From contig CAJLWS010000054.1 in NCBI GenBank assembly GCA_905210385.1, forward strand, positions 1-8,503: DNA of 8,503 nucleotides, written 5' to 3'. The notes below the pieces were generated by a model. It was not told the DNA's origin and searched no databases. It saw only the letters and a program-made list of their open reading frames with translations. The translations under genes and the position numbers were made by a program. The stretch's first letter is position 1; each line of letters opens with the position of its first letter. Origin of the DNA: an uncultured Eubacteriales bacterium (GTDB taxonomy: Bacteria > Bacillota > Clostridia > Oscillospirales > Oscillospiraceae). This document shows positions 1 through 6,005 of the stretch, piece by piece.

Positions 1-382
1 TATCAGCGCGCGGTCCGGCAGTCTGCTGCCCTCCGTCCAGAACCGTTCCCCCCTCTCCGCTCTGGGCGGGGATGTCCGGAGCCGGTTCCCCCTCCGGCAG
101 CACATAGCTCACCGCGGAGCCCATTCCCCCCGCCGCCGTCTGGGCCGGGGCGTCCAGCGCCCCCAGCAGGGAGAAGGGCAGCGGGATGGACACCGGGCAC
201 AGCAGCCGGAAGAGCACCACCGCCCACAGGGCGTAGGAAAAGATTTTGGGCGCCCGGCGCAGGGCCAGCCGGGCCAGCAGCACCGCCCCGATGACCGCGC
301 TGGCGGTGAGGCTCATGTTCACCACTGGGAGGAACAGGCCGCTGTACAGGCCGCCGGCCATGTTTTGCAGATGGCTCAACAC
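1..382 (-). CDS. M56-family (BlaR1-like) membrane metallopeptidase, N-terminal part only
   Basis: The C-terminal part lies beyond the window start; 127 codons are visible. Proteins of this family sit in the membrane, sense an envelope signal (beta-lactams in BlaR1/MecR1) and use a cytoplasmic zinc protease domain to trigger inactivation of the partner BlaI repressor. The visible part shows two hydrophobic segments, about residues 12-41 and 47-76. The first contains NMSLTASAVIGAVLLARLAL and is followed by RRAPKIFSYALWAVVLFRLL, which is the characteristic start of M56 proteins in Firmicutes. A low-complexity Gly/Pro/Ala-rich stretch follows (residues 77-127), probably extracellular. The HExxH motif is not in view. 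The start is taken as GTG at 382 because an AGGGGGTGA ribosome binding site overlaps the end of the repressor gene; TTG at 379 or ATG at 361 are alternatives. It lies 7 bases after the repressor stop, so the two are co-transcribed and probably coupled. Family confidence is high; the ligand cannot be told. Confidence 0.85.
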   Translation of the reverse strand, partial: MLSHLQNMAGGLYSGLFLPVVNMSLTASAVIGAVLLARLALRRAPKIFSYALWAVVLFRLLCPVSIPLPFSLLGALDAPAQTAAGGMGSAVSYVLPEGEPAPDIPAQSGEGGTVLDGGQQTAGPRAD

Positions 383-389
383 GGCTGGC

Positions 390-749
390 TCACCCCCTGC
401 TCTGGTCGATGAGCTCCTGCAGCTGCCGGATCTCCTCCTCGCTCAGCTTCTTGCGCGCCGCGAACGAGGCCAGAAAGGCGGGCAGGGAGCCGCCGAAGGA
501 ATCGGCGATGAACTCCTCGCTCTGCCGGGCCTGGAACTCCTCCCGGGAGAGCAGGGCGGTCACCGTCCCGTTCTGATTCTGAAAGATGCCCCGGTCGCAC
601 AGCCGCTTGAGCACCGTGTAGGTGGTGGACTTCTTCCAGCCCAGCGCCTCCCCCGCCAGCTTCACCAGCTGGGTGGAGGACACCGGCTCGTTGTTCCAAA
701 TGATGTCCGCGAACCGGGACTCGATCAGCCCCATTCTCCATTCCGCCAT
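390..749 (-). CDS. BlaI/MecI/CopY-family transcriptional repressor
   Basis: 119 residues, the usual length for BlaI. The N-terminal two thirds form a winged helix. The recognition helix is about residues 39-53 (KKSTTYTVLKRLCDR), closely matching the family's K-x-STVxTxLxRLxxKG pattern. The C-terminal part (residues 72-119) is the helical dimerisation region. In staphylococcal BlaI and MecI the inactivating cut falls between Asn101 and Phe102. By eye the matching place here is Ser95-Phe96 (in FLASFAARKKL), so the Phe is kept and the Asn is replaced. The start at 749 has a GAGGAGGG ribosome binding site. Its own promoter (790-818) lies just after the lipoprotein stop, and the downstream M56 gene follows 7 bases later. 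It most likely represses its own operon and the upstream lipoprotein, because both promoters carry the same dyads. Family assignment is secure; the inducing signal is unknown. Confidence 0.93.
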   Translation of the reverse strand: MAEWRMGLIESRFADIIWNNEPVSSTQLVKLAGEALGWKKSTTYTVLKRLCDRGIFQNQNGTVTALLSREEFQARQSEEFIADSFGGSLPAFLASFAARKKLSEEEIRQLQELIDQSRG

Positions 750-764
750 GGGTTTCCCTCCTCG

Positions 765-818
765 GTCTACATTTTGTCATTCCACCTTCAGTTTACAAAA
801 GTTAGACCTCTTTGTCAA
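765..818 (-). promoter_or_regulatory. Promoter and paired BlaI-type operators of the repressor/M56 operon
   Basis: Read on the minus strand, a perfect -35 TTGACA (818-813) is followed after 17 bases by a -10-like TAAACT (795-790). Transcription would start near 783, about 34 bases before the repressor ATG. A 17-base imperfect dyad at 791-807 (plus strand GTTTACAAAAGTTAGAC) fills the spacer and overlaps the -10. A second site with a clear GTCTAC half and TACATTTTGTC core lies at 765-781, just after the start point; centres are 26 bases apart. The arrangement resembles bla/mec operators, and the block is nearly the same as that at 2155-2210. Repression by the adjacent BlaI-like protein is inferred. 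Confidence 0.75.
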
Positions 819-836
819 GGGCAATCCCCTATCCTT

Positions 837-2102
837 CTACCCCCGGTTCCAACCGATGATCCGGATCAGGGAAAAAACGGGATAGCCGTATAGGCTGGCG
901 GGGTAATTCTCCATGTCGTTGGTGTTGGAGTGGACCAGGTAGTCCACCGTCTGTCCGGCGGCGTCGGTCGCCAGATCCCGGACCACCACCGTGTGGCGCA
1001 GGCTGTCGGCCGTCCCCATCTGGATCAGATCGCCGGGCTGGCCAGTGTAGTAGGGGGCGTCCACCAGAGCGGACAGGCCAAATCCATTATTTTTCATTGC
1101 GTACTCCCGGAACTGGTTCACCCCGCTCCAGGAGGGGGAGCGCCCCTCGGCCAGCACTGTCTCCGAGGGGTCGGGGCCGTACCACTTCCAGATGTCCGGC
1201 CCCTCCGTGTCCATGGGGATGCCCCCGGCCAGCAGGCACTGGGAGGCGAAGTTCTGGCAGTTGCCCCCGTAGTCGGAGTAGTCGGGCCACGCCTGGCTGC
1301 GCTCCATGGCGTACCGATCGGCGTAGGCCAGGGCTGCCTGCCGGTCATAGGGCTCGTCCGCCTGGGGCAGGACGACCTGCTCTTCCCGGCCCGCCTCCCG
1401 CTCCTGCCAGGCCTGGCGCAGCTGGGACAGGTAGTCGGGTGCGGCATCCAGGTAGGCCTGGGCGACATCGTCCTCCCCCACCTGCTCCGCCAGCTGGGTG
1501 AAGAGGATGTCGCACTCCCAGTGGCCCCACAGCCGCCAGCCCGACCCCGTCTCCTCCAGCACGAAGACGTGCCCGTTGCTCCCCCGCTTGGAATCCACCC
1601 CGGGAAACTGAGCGAAGTTCTGCACACTGGCCTCCTCCGCCCGGACCTCCAGCCGGCCGTCCTCCCGCCACACCATCTCCCGGCAGGTCAGGGTGTAGGA
1701 GTAGCCGGTGAGGGAGTAGTCCACCTCCGGGATCAGGGTGCGCAGGCCGATCTGCAGCGTGATGGCGCTCTCATTGGTCTGGACCTGGACAGGGTCTGCG
1801 AAGAGAACGGAGAAATCGGGCTCCTCCAGCTGGGCCAGCGCCTCATAGGCCGCAGCCATGTAGCCGTGGATCAGCCCCTCCTGCTCCTGGGTCAGGGGGA
1901 TGACCCCCTCATCGTACACGATCTCCCCCGCCGCCTGCACCTGTTGCGCGGCGGACTGGCTGGGGCCGGGGTCAATTCCCCACGCCGGCAATTCTGATGG
2001 CCCCGCCTCCATCTCCGGCCCGCAGGCCGACAGGACCAGCAGCAGCCCCGCCGCCAGCCACCCGGCCCAGATTCTCCCTCGTATCCCATTCCCCAGCTTC
2101 AT
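837..2102 (-). CDS. Exported lipoprotein with C-terminal Amidase_6 (papain/NlpC-P60-like) domain
   Basis: 421 residues from the chosen start. A lipoprotein signal peptide is clear: charged n-region (MKLGNGIRGR), hydrophobic core, and lipobox LSAC with Cys27. The protein should be anchored to the outer face of the membrane. Residues about 60-240 form an unrecognised domain. Residues about 252-418 match Amidase_6 (PF12671): YDRQAALAYADRYAM, then GGNCQNFASQCLLAGG with probable nucleophile Cys282, RHTVVV with probable catalytic His370, and YLVHSNTND. The family is predicted to cleave amide or peptide bonds, possibly in peptidoglycan; the substrate is not shown by the sequence. An in-frame ATG at 2138 also has a good ribosome binding site (AAAGGAG) and would add 12 residues before the same signal peptide. 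The 2102 start (AGGAGG, 9 bases away) gives a more usual signal peptide. It is preceded by a promoter with BlaI-type operators and has no visible terminator before the repressor promoter, so read-through into the repressor and M56 genes is possible. Confidence 0.85.
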   Translation of the reverse strand: MKLGNGIRGRIWAGWLAAGLLLVLSACGPEMEAGPSELPAWGIDPGPSQSAAQQVQAAGEIVYDEGVIPLTQEQEGLIHGYMAAAYEALAQLEEPDFSVLFADPVQVQTNESAITLQIGLRTLIPEVDYSLTGYSYTLTCREMVWREDGRLEVRAEEASVQNFAQFPGVDSKRGSNGHVFVLEETGSGWRLWGHWECDILFTQLAEQVGEDDVAQAYLDAAPDYLSQLRQAWQEREAGREEQVVLPQADEPYDRQAALAYADRYAMERSQAWPDYSDYGGNCQNFASQCLLAGGIPMDTEGPDIWKWYGPDPSETVLAEGRSPSWSGVNQFREYAMKNNGFGLSALVDAPYYTGQPGDLIQMGTADSLRHTVVVRDLATDAAGQTVDYLVHSNTNDMENYPASLYGYPVFSLIRIIGWNRG

Positions 2103-2154
2103 CGCAACGCGCCTCCTGTCTTGGTTTTCCGCGGGCATGTCCGCTCCTTTTGTT

Positions 2155-2210
2155 GGTCTACATCTTATAGTCCTGTCCAACAGTTTACATATAGTAGACC
2201 TTTTTGTCAA
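2155..2210 (-). promoter_or_regulatory. Promoter and paired BlaI-type operators of the lipoprotein gene
   Basis: On the minus strand a perfect -35 TTGACA (2210-2205), a 17-base spacer, and -10-like TAAACT (2187-2182) are seen, giving a start near 2175. Dyad 1 at 2183-2199 (GTTTACATATAGTAGAC on the plus strand; arms GTTTAC/GTAGAC) covers the spacer and -10. Dyad 2 at 2156-2172 (GTCTACATCTTATAGTC; arms GTCTA/TAGTC) lies just downstream of the start point, centre 27 bases away. The outermost half sites GGTCTAC / GTAGACC are also inverted. Elements, order and spacing match the block at 765-818. Control by the BlaI-like protein is inferred from this identity. Confidence 0.75.
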
Positions 2211-2224
2211 GACGGAGTTTCTAT

Positions 2225-2267
2225 AAAAGAAATTCCACCGGGCAGCTCAAAATGGGCCGCCCGGTGG
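2225..2267 (-). terminator. Intrinsic terminator of the nucleotidyltransferase/kinase operon
   Basis: A perfect 9-base-pair stem (CCACCGGGC 2235-2243 with GCCCGGTGG 2259-2267) begins 7 bases after the kinase stop codon. On the minus strand it is followed by a T-rich run AATTTCTTTT (2234-2225). It separates this operon from the lipoprotein promoter, whose -35 begins at 2210. Confidence 0.85.
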
Positions 2268-2274
2268 TGCTTCT

Positions 2275-2802
2275 TCATATACCTTTTGCTTGGTTCAGCA
2301 GTCGGGCCATCGCCCGGTTCACCTCCCAGTCATTTCTGCAAACCAGGAGCTTGTCCCGGTGAGGGGCGAGGCAGATTTTGAGGCGGGCCTTTCGCTCTCT
2401 GGTGCGGGCATCCCATAAAATCCAGCGGATGAACTCCCAGTCGAATTTTTCCGGGCAGCCCTCGGCGGCGCTCTCCCGGACTTTGCCCTGGTATTCCACG
2501 CTCCTCCGCCAGGCCCGCCAGAAACAGCGCAACCGGGGAAAATTGAGAAATATGATGTAGTCAGCCTGTTCCAGGCGCTGTTCGTAATAAAATTTGCTGT
2601 AATTGCCGTCAATGACCCAGGAGTCATTTCGCTCCAGAAAATCCCGCACCATCCGACGGCTCTCCTCCCGGTCCCGCTCCACCCAGCCGGGGAGAAAGTT
2701 CACCGTGTCCAAGTATAAATGAGGAATTCGCAGCCCCTTGGCCAAGTTCTTGGTCAGGGTAGATTTGCCTGAACCACTGTATCCGATGACAGCGATCTTC
2801 AT
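2275..2802 (-). CDS. Small P-loop NTPase, adenylate-kinase-like (FlaR / 'topology modulation' type)
   Basis: 175 residues, single domain. The Walker A loop is perfect and N-terminal (GYSGSGKST, residues 7-15). It is followed by HLYLDTVNFLPGW (28-40), where small-molecule kinases of this group place an acceptor/base loop, then WVIDGNYS (62-69) and the strand DYIIFLNFPR (81-90). An Arg-rich lid-like region covers 91-140 (RAWRRSVEY, RTRERKARL). This pattern is that of proteins often labelled 'DNA topology modulation protein FlaR' or AAA-family ATPase, whose substrate is not established. The sequence supports only ATP- or GTP-dependent phosphotransfer as an idea. The ATG overlaps the stop of the nucleotidyltransferase gene (ATGA, 4 bases), so translation is probably coupled and the two proteins may work in one pathway. 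A terminator follows closely. Confidence 0.8.
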   Translation of the reverse strand: MKIAVIGYSGSGKSTLTKNLAKGLRIPHLYLDTVNFLPGWVERDREESRRMVRDFLERNDSWVIDGNYSKFYYEQRLEQADYIIFLNFPRLRCFWRAWRRSVEYQGKVRESAAEGCPEKFDWEFIRWILWDARTRERKARLKICLAPHRDKLLVCRNDWEVNRAMARLLNQAKGI

Positions 2803-3455
2803 GGCATATCCTCCCGGATGATTTGTCCGGCCCAGCCAATCAGCAGGAGCGAACGGACCTCCAGATTCTCTTCCGTCAGACCCTGCCCGCCCTGGAGCAC
2901 AGCCCGGTCCGGCCCAGTCAAAGCGGCGGCCAGGACCGTTGTCTCACGCAGAAAGCGCCCCGTCTCCAGAAAACATTTGGCCCGGAGAGCGAAGGCAGCG
3001 GCCTTGAACTGCCCGGCCAGCACCTCCAGGCTGCGGCCGTGGAGCAGGTTGTGCCCAGTGATGTGGTACAGGTCACAGGCCGTCCGAATGAGAACCCGGG
3101 CTGCGTCCGCTCGGCCGATGGGCGGGACGAGGGTGTTCAGGTCCCCCAGGATGGGGGTGGTGTCGTGGACGAACTGGAACAGGTCTGCCCGGTCCCAGCC
3201 CGCCAGCTCCGCCGCCCCGGAGAAAAAGCCGCAGGCCAGCTCCGGATGGGGCAGGCCTGCCAGCACCTCCCGGTAGGTCCGCCAATCCGCCGCCTCCACC
3301 CGGTCCAGGATGACCACCAGGTCGATGTCGCTGCCCTCCCGGGCCTCTCCCCGGCCGTAGCTGCCCTGGAGCCCCAGAAAGCGCAGCCGGAGACCGAAGG
3401 CGGCCTGGAGCCCGGCCTGGGCCTGTCCCAGCCAGGCGTGAATGTCGATGGGCAT
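2799..3455 (-). CDS. Nucleotidyltransferase-domain protein (Pol-beta superfamily)
   Basis: 218 residues. The catalytic signature is GSYGRGEAREGSDIDLVVIL (31-50): the GS loop at 31-32 and metal-binding Asp43 and Asp45. CGFFSGAAELAGWDRADLFQ (75-94) and the following HDTTPILG (98-105) recur in Firmicute stand-alone nucleotidyltransferases. Residues about 115-218 are mostly helical and may form the substrate-binding or HEPN-like part. Members transfer a nucleotide to small molecules (including aminoglycosides) or to proteins; the acceptor here cannot be told. The start at 3455 is chosen because AAGGAGG lies 8 bases upstream and because a TTGACA/extended -10 promoter sits at 3493-3521, inside the longer open frame that reaches 3665. 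Its stop overlaps the P-loop kinase start (ATGA). Alternatives include an antibiotic adenylyltransferase relative or an MNT-type antitoxin, neither demonstrated. Confidence 0.82.
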   Translation of the reverse strand: MPIDIHAWLGQAQAGLQAAFGLRLRFLGLQGSYGRGEAREGSDIDLVVILDRVEAADWRTYREVLAGLPHPELACGFFSGAAELAGWDRADLFQFVHDTTPILGDLNTLVPPIGRADAARVLIRTACDLYHITGHNLLHGRSLEVLAGQFKAAAFALRAKCFLETGRFLRETTVLAAALTGPDRAVLQGGQGLTEENLEVRSLLLIGWAGQIIREDMP

Positions 3456-3492
3456 GAAAACGCCCTCCTTTCCAAAGTTGGGATGGAGGGAT

Positions 3493-3521
3493 ACCGTATC
3501 ATGCCGGAGGGTTCCTGTCAA
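3493..3521 (-). promoter_or_regulatory. Promoter of the nucleotidyltransferase/kinase operon
   Basis: On the minus strand a perfect -35 TTGACA (3521-3516) is followed by a 17-base spacer ending in TGA, then -10 TACGGT (3498-3493). The TG one base before the -10 makes it an extended -10, offsetting the weak hexamer. The start point would be near 3486, about 30 bases before the ATG at 3455. No operator-like dyad was noticed. Confidence 0.7.
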
Positions 3522-3612
3522 GAGGGTAGGAACAAGGGGCAAGGGCGGGGCACTTGCATCCTGCGGAGGCCCGGCCGGGCCTCCGGCTCTGTCAGGTTTC
3601 GCCTGACGGCGA

Positions 3613-3640
3613 GTTCCTTTTTGTGTGGACAAAAAGGAAC
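3613..3640. repeat. Left boundary hairpin of the non-coding element
   Basis: Perfect 12-base-pair inverted repeat GTTCCTTTTTGT / ACAAAAAGGAAC with loop GTGG, followed inward by CAAAAAG. Reversed, it aligns with the hairpin at 4135-4162, sharing the flanking TTTTTGG, the T-rich stem arm and the trailing CGCC. Confidence 0.75.
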
Positions 3641-4100
3641 CAAAAAGCCACTCAAGGGGCGTCAAGCCGAATCGAGTGTGCCAAAGGGCGGCCCACTCTT
3701 TAGGCTTTCCACCCCCTGAGGACCCCCGGAAGGGCTACGAGGGCGCCAGTCGGGGTGCAGCGGCAGCTTTCCGGTGCGCAAGCTCGGCAGCTGGGCAATT
3801 CCCTCGGCGGCCTCCGGCCTGGTGCCGCCAAGGTTGTTAGACTGTACCCCCCATTGGGGCTCCTGGCCAGGTATAATCCTGAAAGCAAATGCGCAGAACG
3901 GGGGCATAGCCCTGAGGATAGTGCGTTGAACGGGCACCAAGCCTAAACTTTTTGCTCAGTTAGGCGTCCAGATGGGTGCATGAGATTGCCCCGAGCCTGT
4001 CGTCACAAGGCCGGAGGCCGTCAGAGGAACCGGCGCACCGGCGTGTCCAGGACGCCGGAAAGCTGTGCTGGCACTTCGACTGAAAAGGGGGGGGATACCC

Positions 4101-4120
4101 AAGGGGGGTATGCCCCCCTT
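4101..4120. repeat. GC-rich palindromic hairpin beside a G8 run
   Basis: AAGGGGGG / CCCCCCTT forms a perfect 8-pair stem with loop TATG. Just upstream, eight consecutive Gs (4087-4094) and ATACCC (4095-4100) can instead pair with GGGTAT (4106-4111) and the C run, so two exclusive hairpins are possible. Confidence 0.65.
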
Positions 4121-4134
4121 CGGGCGCGTTTTTG

Positions 4135-4162
4135 GTGACTTTCTGCGCGTTCAGAAAGTCAC
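4135..4162. repeat. Right boundary hairpin of the non-coding element
   Basis: Perfect 11-base-pair inverted repeat GTGACTTTCTG / CAGAAAGTCAC with loop CGCGTT, preceded by TTTTTG and followed outward by the ACCCGCC/GGCGGGT hairpin. It is the inverted counterpart of the hairpin at 3613-3640. Confidence 0.75.
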
Positions 4163-4222
4163 CCGCCTGTCGGGGCGGGTCCCAACGACTTTAAAAAACC
4201 GCCCGCCGGTGCGAGAGCCGGC

Positions 4223-4256
4223 AAAAAAGCACCCCCTCCCCGGTTTGGGGAGGGGG
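4223..4256 (-). terminator. Strong intrinsic terminator of the pgcA operon
   Basis: On the minus strand a perfect 10-pair stem (CCCCCTCCCC / GGGGAGGGGG, loop AAACC) at 4232-4256 is followed by TGC and six Ts (4228-4223). It begins about 20 bases after the pgcA stop. A short GGGCCC-GCA-GGGCCC hairpin (4261-4275) lies between. A second weaker hairpin with a T6 run (4222-4193) could act as a back-up terminator. Confidence 0.92.
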
Positions 4257-4277
4257 CCAAGGGCCCTGCGGGCCCCG

Positions 4278-6005
4278 TTACTTTTTCAAACTCTCCGCCC
4301 AGGCGGCGTACCGCTCTACCTTGGCGTTGCAGTCCGCCCGGTCCTTGCCCTGGGCCAGGATATACACCTTGACCTTGGGCTCGGTGCCCGAGGGGCGCAC
4401 GATGACGGAGGTGCCGTCGGCCAGCTCGTAGCGCAGCACGTTGGAGCCGGACAGCTCCATGGCGGACTTCTCCCCAGTGTGGGCGTCCACCACGCTGCCG
4501 TCTTTGTAATCCTTCCACTGGGCCACCGCTGTTCCTCCGATCTCCTTGGGAGGATCGGCCCGGAGCCCAGCCATCAGGTCGGCCATCTTACGCAGGCCAT
4601 CCAGGCCGGGCATCACCAGGTTCAGGGTCTTCTCCCCATAGTAGCCATACTTCTCGTACAGCTTCAACAGGGCGTCGTACAGGGTCATACCCTGACCGGC
4701 ATACCAGGCAGCCATCTCGGTCAGGCACACCGCGGCGGTCACTGCGTCCTTGTCCCGGACGTAGTCCCCCAGCATGTAGCCATAGGACTCCTCGTAGGCA
4801 AAGATCACCTTGCCCTCTCCCGCTCTCTCCAGCTTGTCCTTCTTCTCCGCCAGGAACTTAAAGCCGGTAAAGGTGTCGTAGCACTGAAGGCCGTTGACCT
4901 CGGCCACCTTCCGGGCCATCTCGGTGGTGACGATGGTCTTCAGGGCCACGGGTTTTTCCGGCATCTTGCCGGTGCGGTTCTTGGCCCCGATGAGGTAGTC
5001 CAGCAGCAGCACACCGGTCTGGTTGCCGGTGAGTACTCTATACTCCCCATTGCCCGCGCTGACCATGATACCCACCCGGTCGGCGTCCGGGTCGGAACCC
5101 AGGATGAAGTCTGCCCCGTACTTCTTAGCTAGCTCCACCGCCAGGGCAAAGCCCTCGGGGTTCTCCGGATTGGGGGAGACCACAGTGGGAAAGTTGCCAT
5201 CAATGACCATCTGCTGCGGCACGCAGATCACGTGCTTCATCCCCAGACGGCGCAGAGCCTCGGGAATGAGCTTGTAGCCCGTTCCGTGGAAGGGGGTATA
5301 TACCATCTGGAAGGTGTCGGCCACCGCCTCCACGGCAGCTTTGTCATTGACCTGGCCCATGACGTTGGCCAAGAACTTCTCGTCCGTCTCTCCCCCCATG
5401 AGGGTGATGCGGCCATCGGCCATAGCCTGGCCATAATCCATAGTCTTGACGCAGTCGAACACGTCCAGCTCCCGCATCTTCTTGGCCACCTGGTCGGCGT
5501 GGCGGGGAGGCAGCTGGGCCCCGTCAGACCAGTAGACCTTGTAGCCGTTGGACTCCTTGGGGTTGTGGCTGGCGGTGATATTGATACCAGCGGTGCAGCC
5601 GTACTCCCGGATGGCGAAAGACAGCTCCGGGGTGGGACGCAGGGCCTCAAACAGCCGGACGGGGATGCCGTTGGCGGCCATGACGCAGGCAGCCTCCCGG
5701 GCGAAGGTGTCCGAGTTGTTCCGGCAGTCAAAGCACACCGCCACCCCCTTGGCAGCGGCCTCCGGCCCCTCGGCCAGGATGACCTCGGCAAAGGCCTGGG
5801 TGGCATGGCGAATGACGTGGACGTTCATCCGGTACAGGCCCACCCCCATAGTGCCCCGCAGGCCGGCAGTGCCGAACTCCAGCTGGGAGAAGAACCGGGA
5901 CTCGATCTCCTTGTCGTCCCCGGCAATAGCGGCCAGCTCTGCCTTTTCCTCCTCAGATAGGGCAGGGGAGTGGAGCCATTTCTCATAGGTTTCCTTGTAG
6001 GTCAT
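4278..6005 (-). CDS. pgcA: Phospho-sugar mutase (phosphoglucomutase/phosphomannomutase, PgcA type)
   Basis: 575 residues, in line with Bacillus PgcA and related alpha-D-phosphohexomutases. It interconverts hexose 6-phosphate and hexose 1-phosphate (glucose, possibly mannose) in the cytoplasm through a phosphoserine, feeding UDP-glucose, glycogen and envelope polysaccharide synthesis. All four family motifs are intact: catalytic loop TASHNPKESNGYKVYWSDGA with Ser146; metal loop GSDPDADRVG with Asp305, Asp307 and Asp309; sugar-specificity loop FAYEESYGY with Glu405-Ser407; and phosphate loop RPSGTEPKVK (537-546). The N-terminal LEFGTAGLRG (42-51) is also typical. The start has a GAGGAGG ribosome binding site and overlaps the stop of the DUF2007-like gene by 4 bases (ATGA), so it is the last gene of an operon with the M29 aminopeptidase. 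The preferred sugar cannot be read from the sequence alone. Confidence 0.96.
   Translation of the reverse strand: MTYKETYEKWLHSPALSEEEKAELAAIAGDDKEIESRFFSQLEFGTAGLRGTMGVGLYRMNVHVIRHATQAFAEVILAEGPEAAAKGVAVCFDCRNNSDTFAREAACVMAANGIPVRLFEALRPTPELSFAIREYGCTAGINITASHNPKESNGYKVYWSDGAQLPPRHADQVAKKMRELDVFDCVKTMDYGQAMADGRITLMGGETDEKFLANVMGQVNDKAAVEAVADTFQMVYTPFHGTGYKLIPEALRRLGMKHVICVPQQMVIDGNFPTVVSPNPENPEGFALAVELAKKYGADFILGSDPDADRVGIMVSAGNGEYRVLTGNQTGVLLLDYLIGAKNRTGKMPEKPVALKTIVTTEMARKVAEVNGLQCYDTFTGFKFLAEKKDKLERAGEGKVIFAYEESYGYMLGDYVRDKDAVTAAVCLTEMAAWYAGQGMTLYDALLKLYEKYGYYGEKTLNLVMPGLDGLRKMADLMAGLRADPPKEIGGTAVAQWKDYKDGSVVDAHTGEKSAMELSGSNVLRYELADGTSVIVRPSGTEPKVKVYILAQGKDRADCNAKVERYAAWAESLKK

Larger units (their letters stand above)
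3564..4222. repeat. Hairpin-rich non-coding region bounded by related inverted hairpins; possible repeat element or structured RNA
   Basis: About 660 bases with no credible gene: frames on both strands lack a ribosome binding site next to a good start and read as low-complexity Pro/Arg/Gly protein. Hairpins seen: a perfect 22-base palindrome at 3564-3585; GTCAGG/CCTGAC at 3591-3607; a perfect 12-pair stem at 3613-3640 (GTTCCTTTTTGT / ACAAAAAGGAAC, 4-base loop); CCGGCGT/ACGCCGG at 4038-4058; AAGGGGGG/CCCCCCTT at 4101-4120; a perfect 11-pair stem at 4135-4162 (GTGACTTTCTG / CAGAAAGTCAC); ACCCGCC/GGCGGGT at 4161-4180; GCCGG/CCGGC at 4205-4222. The 3613-3640 stem, reversed, and the 4135-4162 stem are related in sequence and both adjoin TTTTTGG on the inner side and a further GC hairpin on the outer side, like inverted ends. 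No transposase is present. Repeat status is inference. Confidence 0.5.

Noticed and set aside
930..1997. Long plus-strand frame opposite the lipoprotein gene
   Set aside because: It is an antisense shadow produced by high GC; the minus strand carries a signal peptide, lipobox and Amidase_6 motifs.
2139..2210. Longer start of the lipoprotein at 2210
   Set aside because: It begins inside the -35 box and runs across the -10 and both operator dyads; it also moves the signal peptide far from the N-terminus.
3456..3665. N-terminal extension of the nucleotidyltransferase frame
   Set aside because: The extension covers the TTGACA/TACGGT promoter and non-coding hairpins, and the ATG at 3455 has a strong AAGGAGG site exactly where the family protein begins.
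3872..3877. TATAAT in the non-coding region as a plus-strand promoter
   Set aside because: No -35-like hexamer is found at 16-18 bases upstream and no gene follows; probably chance.
3662..3940. 92-codon minus-strand frame in the non-coding region
   Set aside because: It starts with TTG, has no ribosome binding site, and reads as composition-driven Pro/Gly/Arg-rich protein with no recognisable motif.
4065..5132. Long plus-strand frame opposite pgcA
   Set aside because: It crosses the terminator hairpins and is antisense to a full set of phosphohexomutase motifs.
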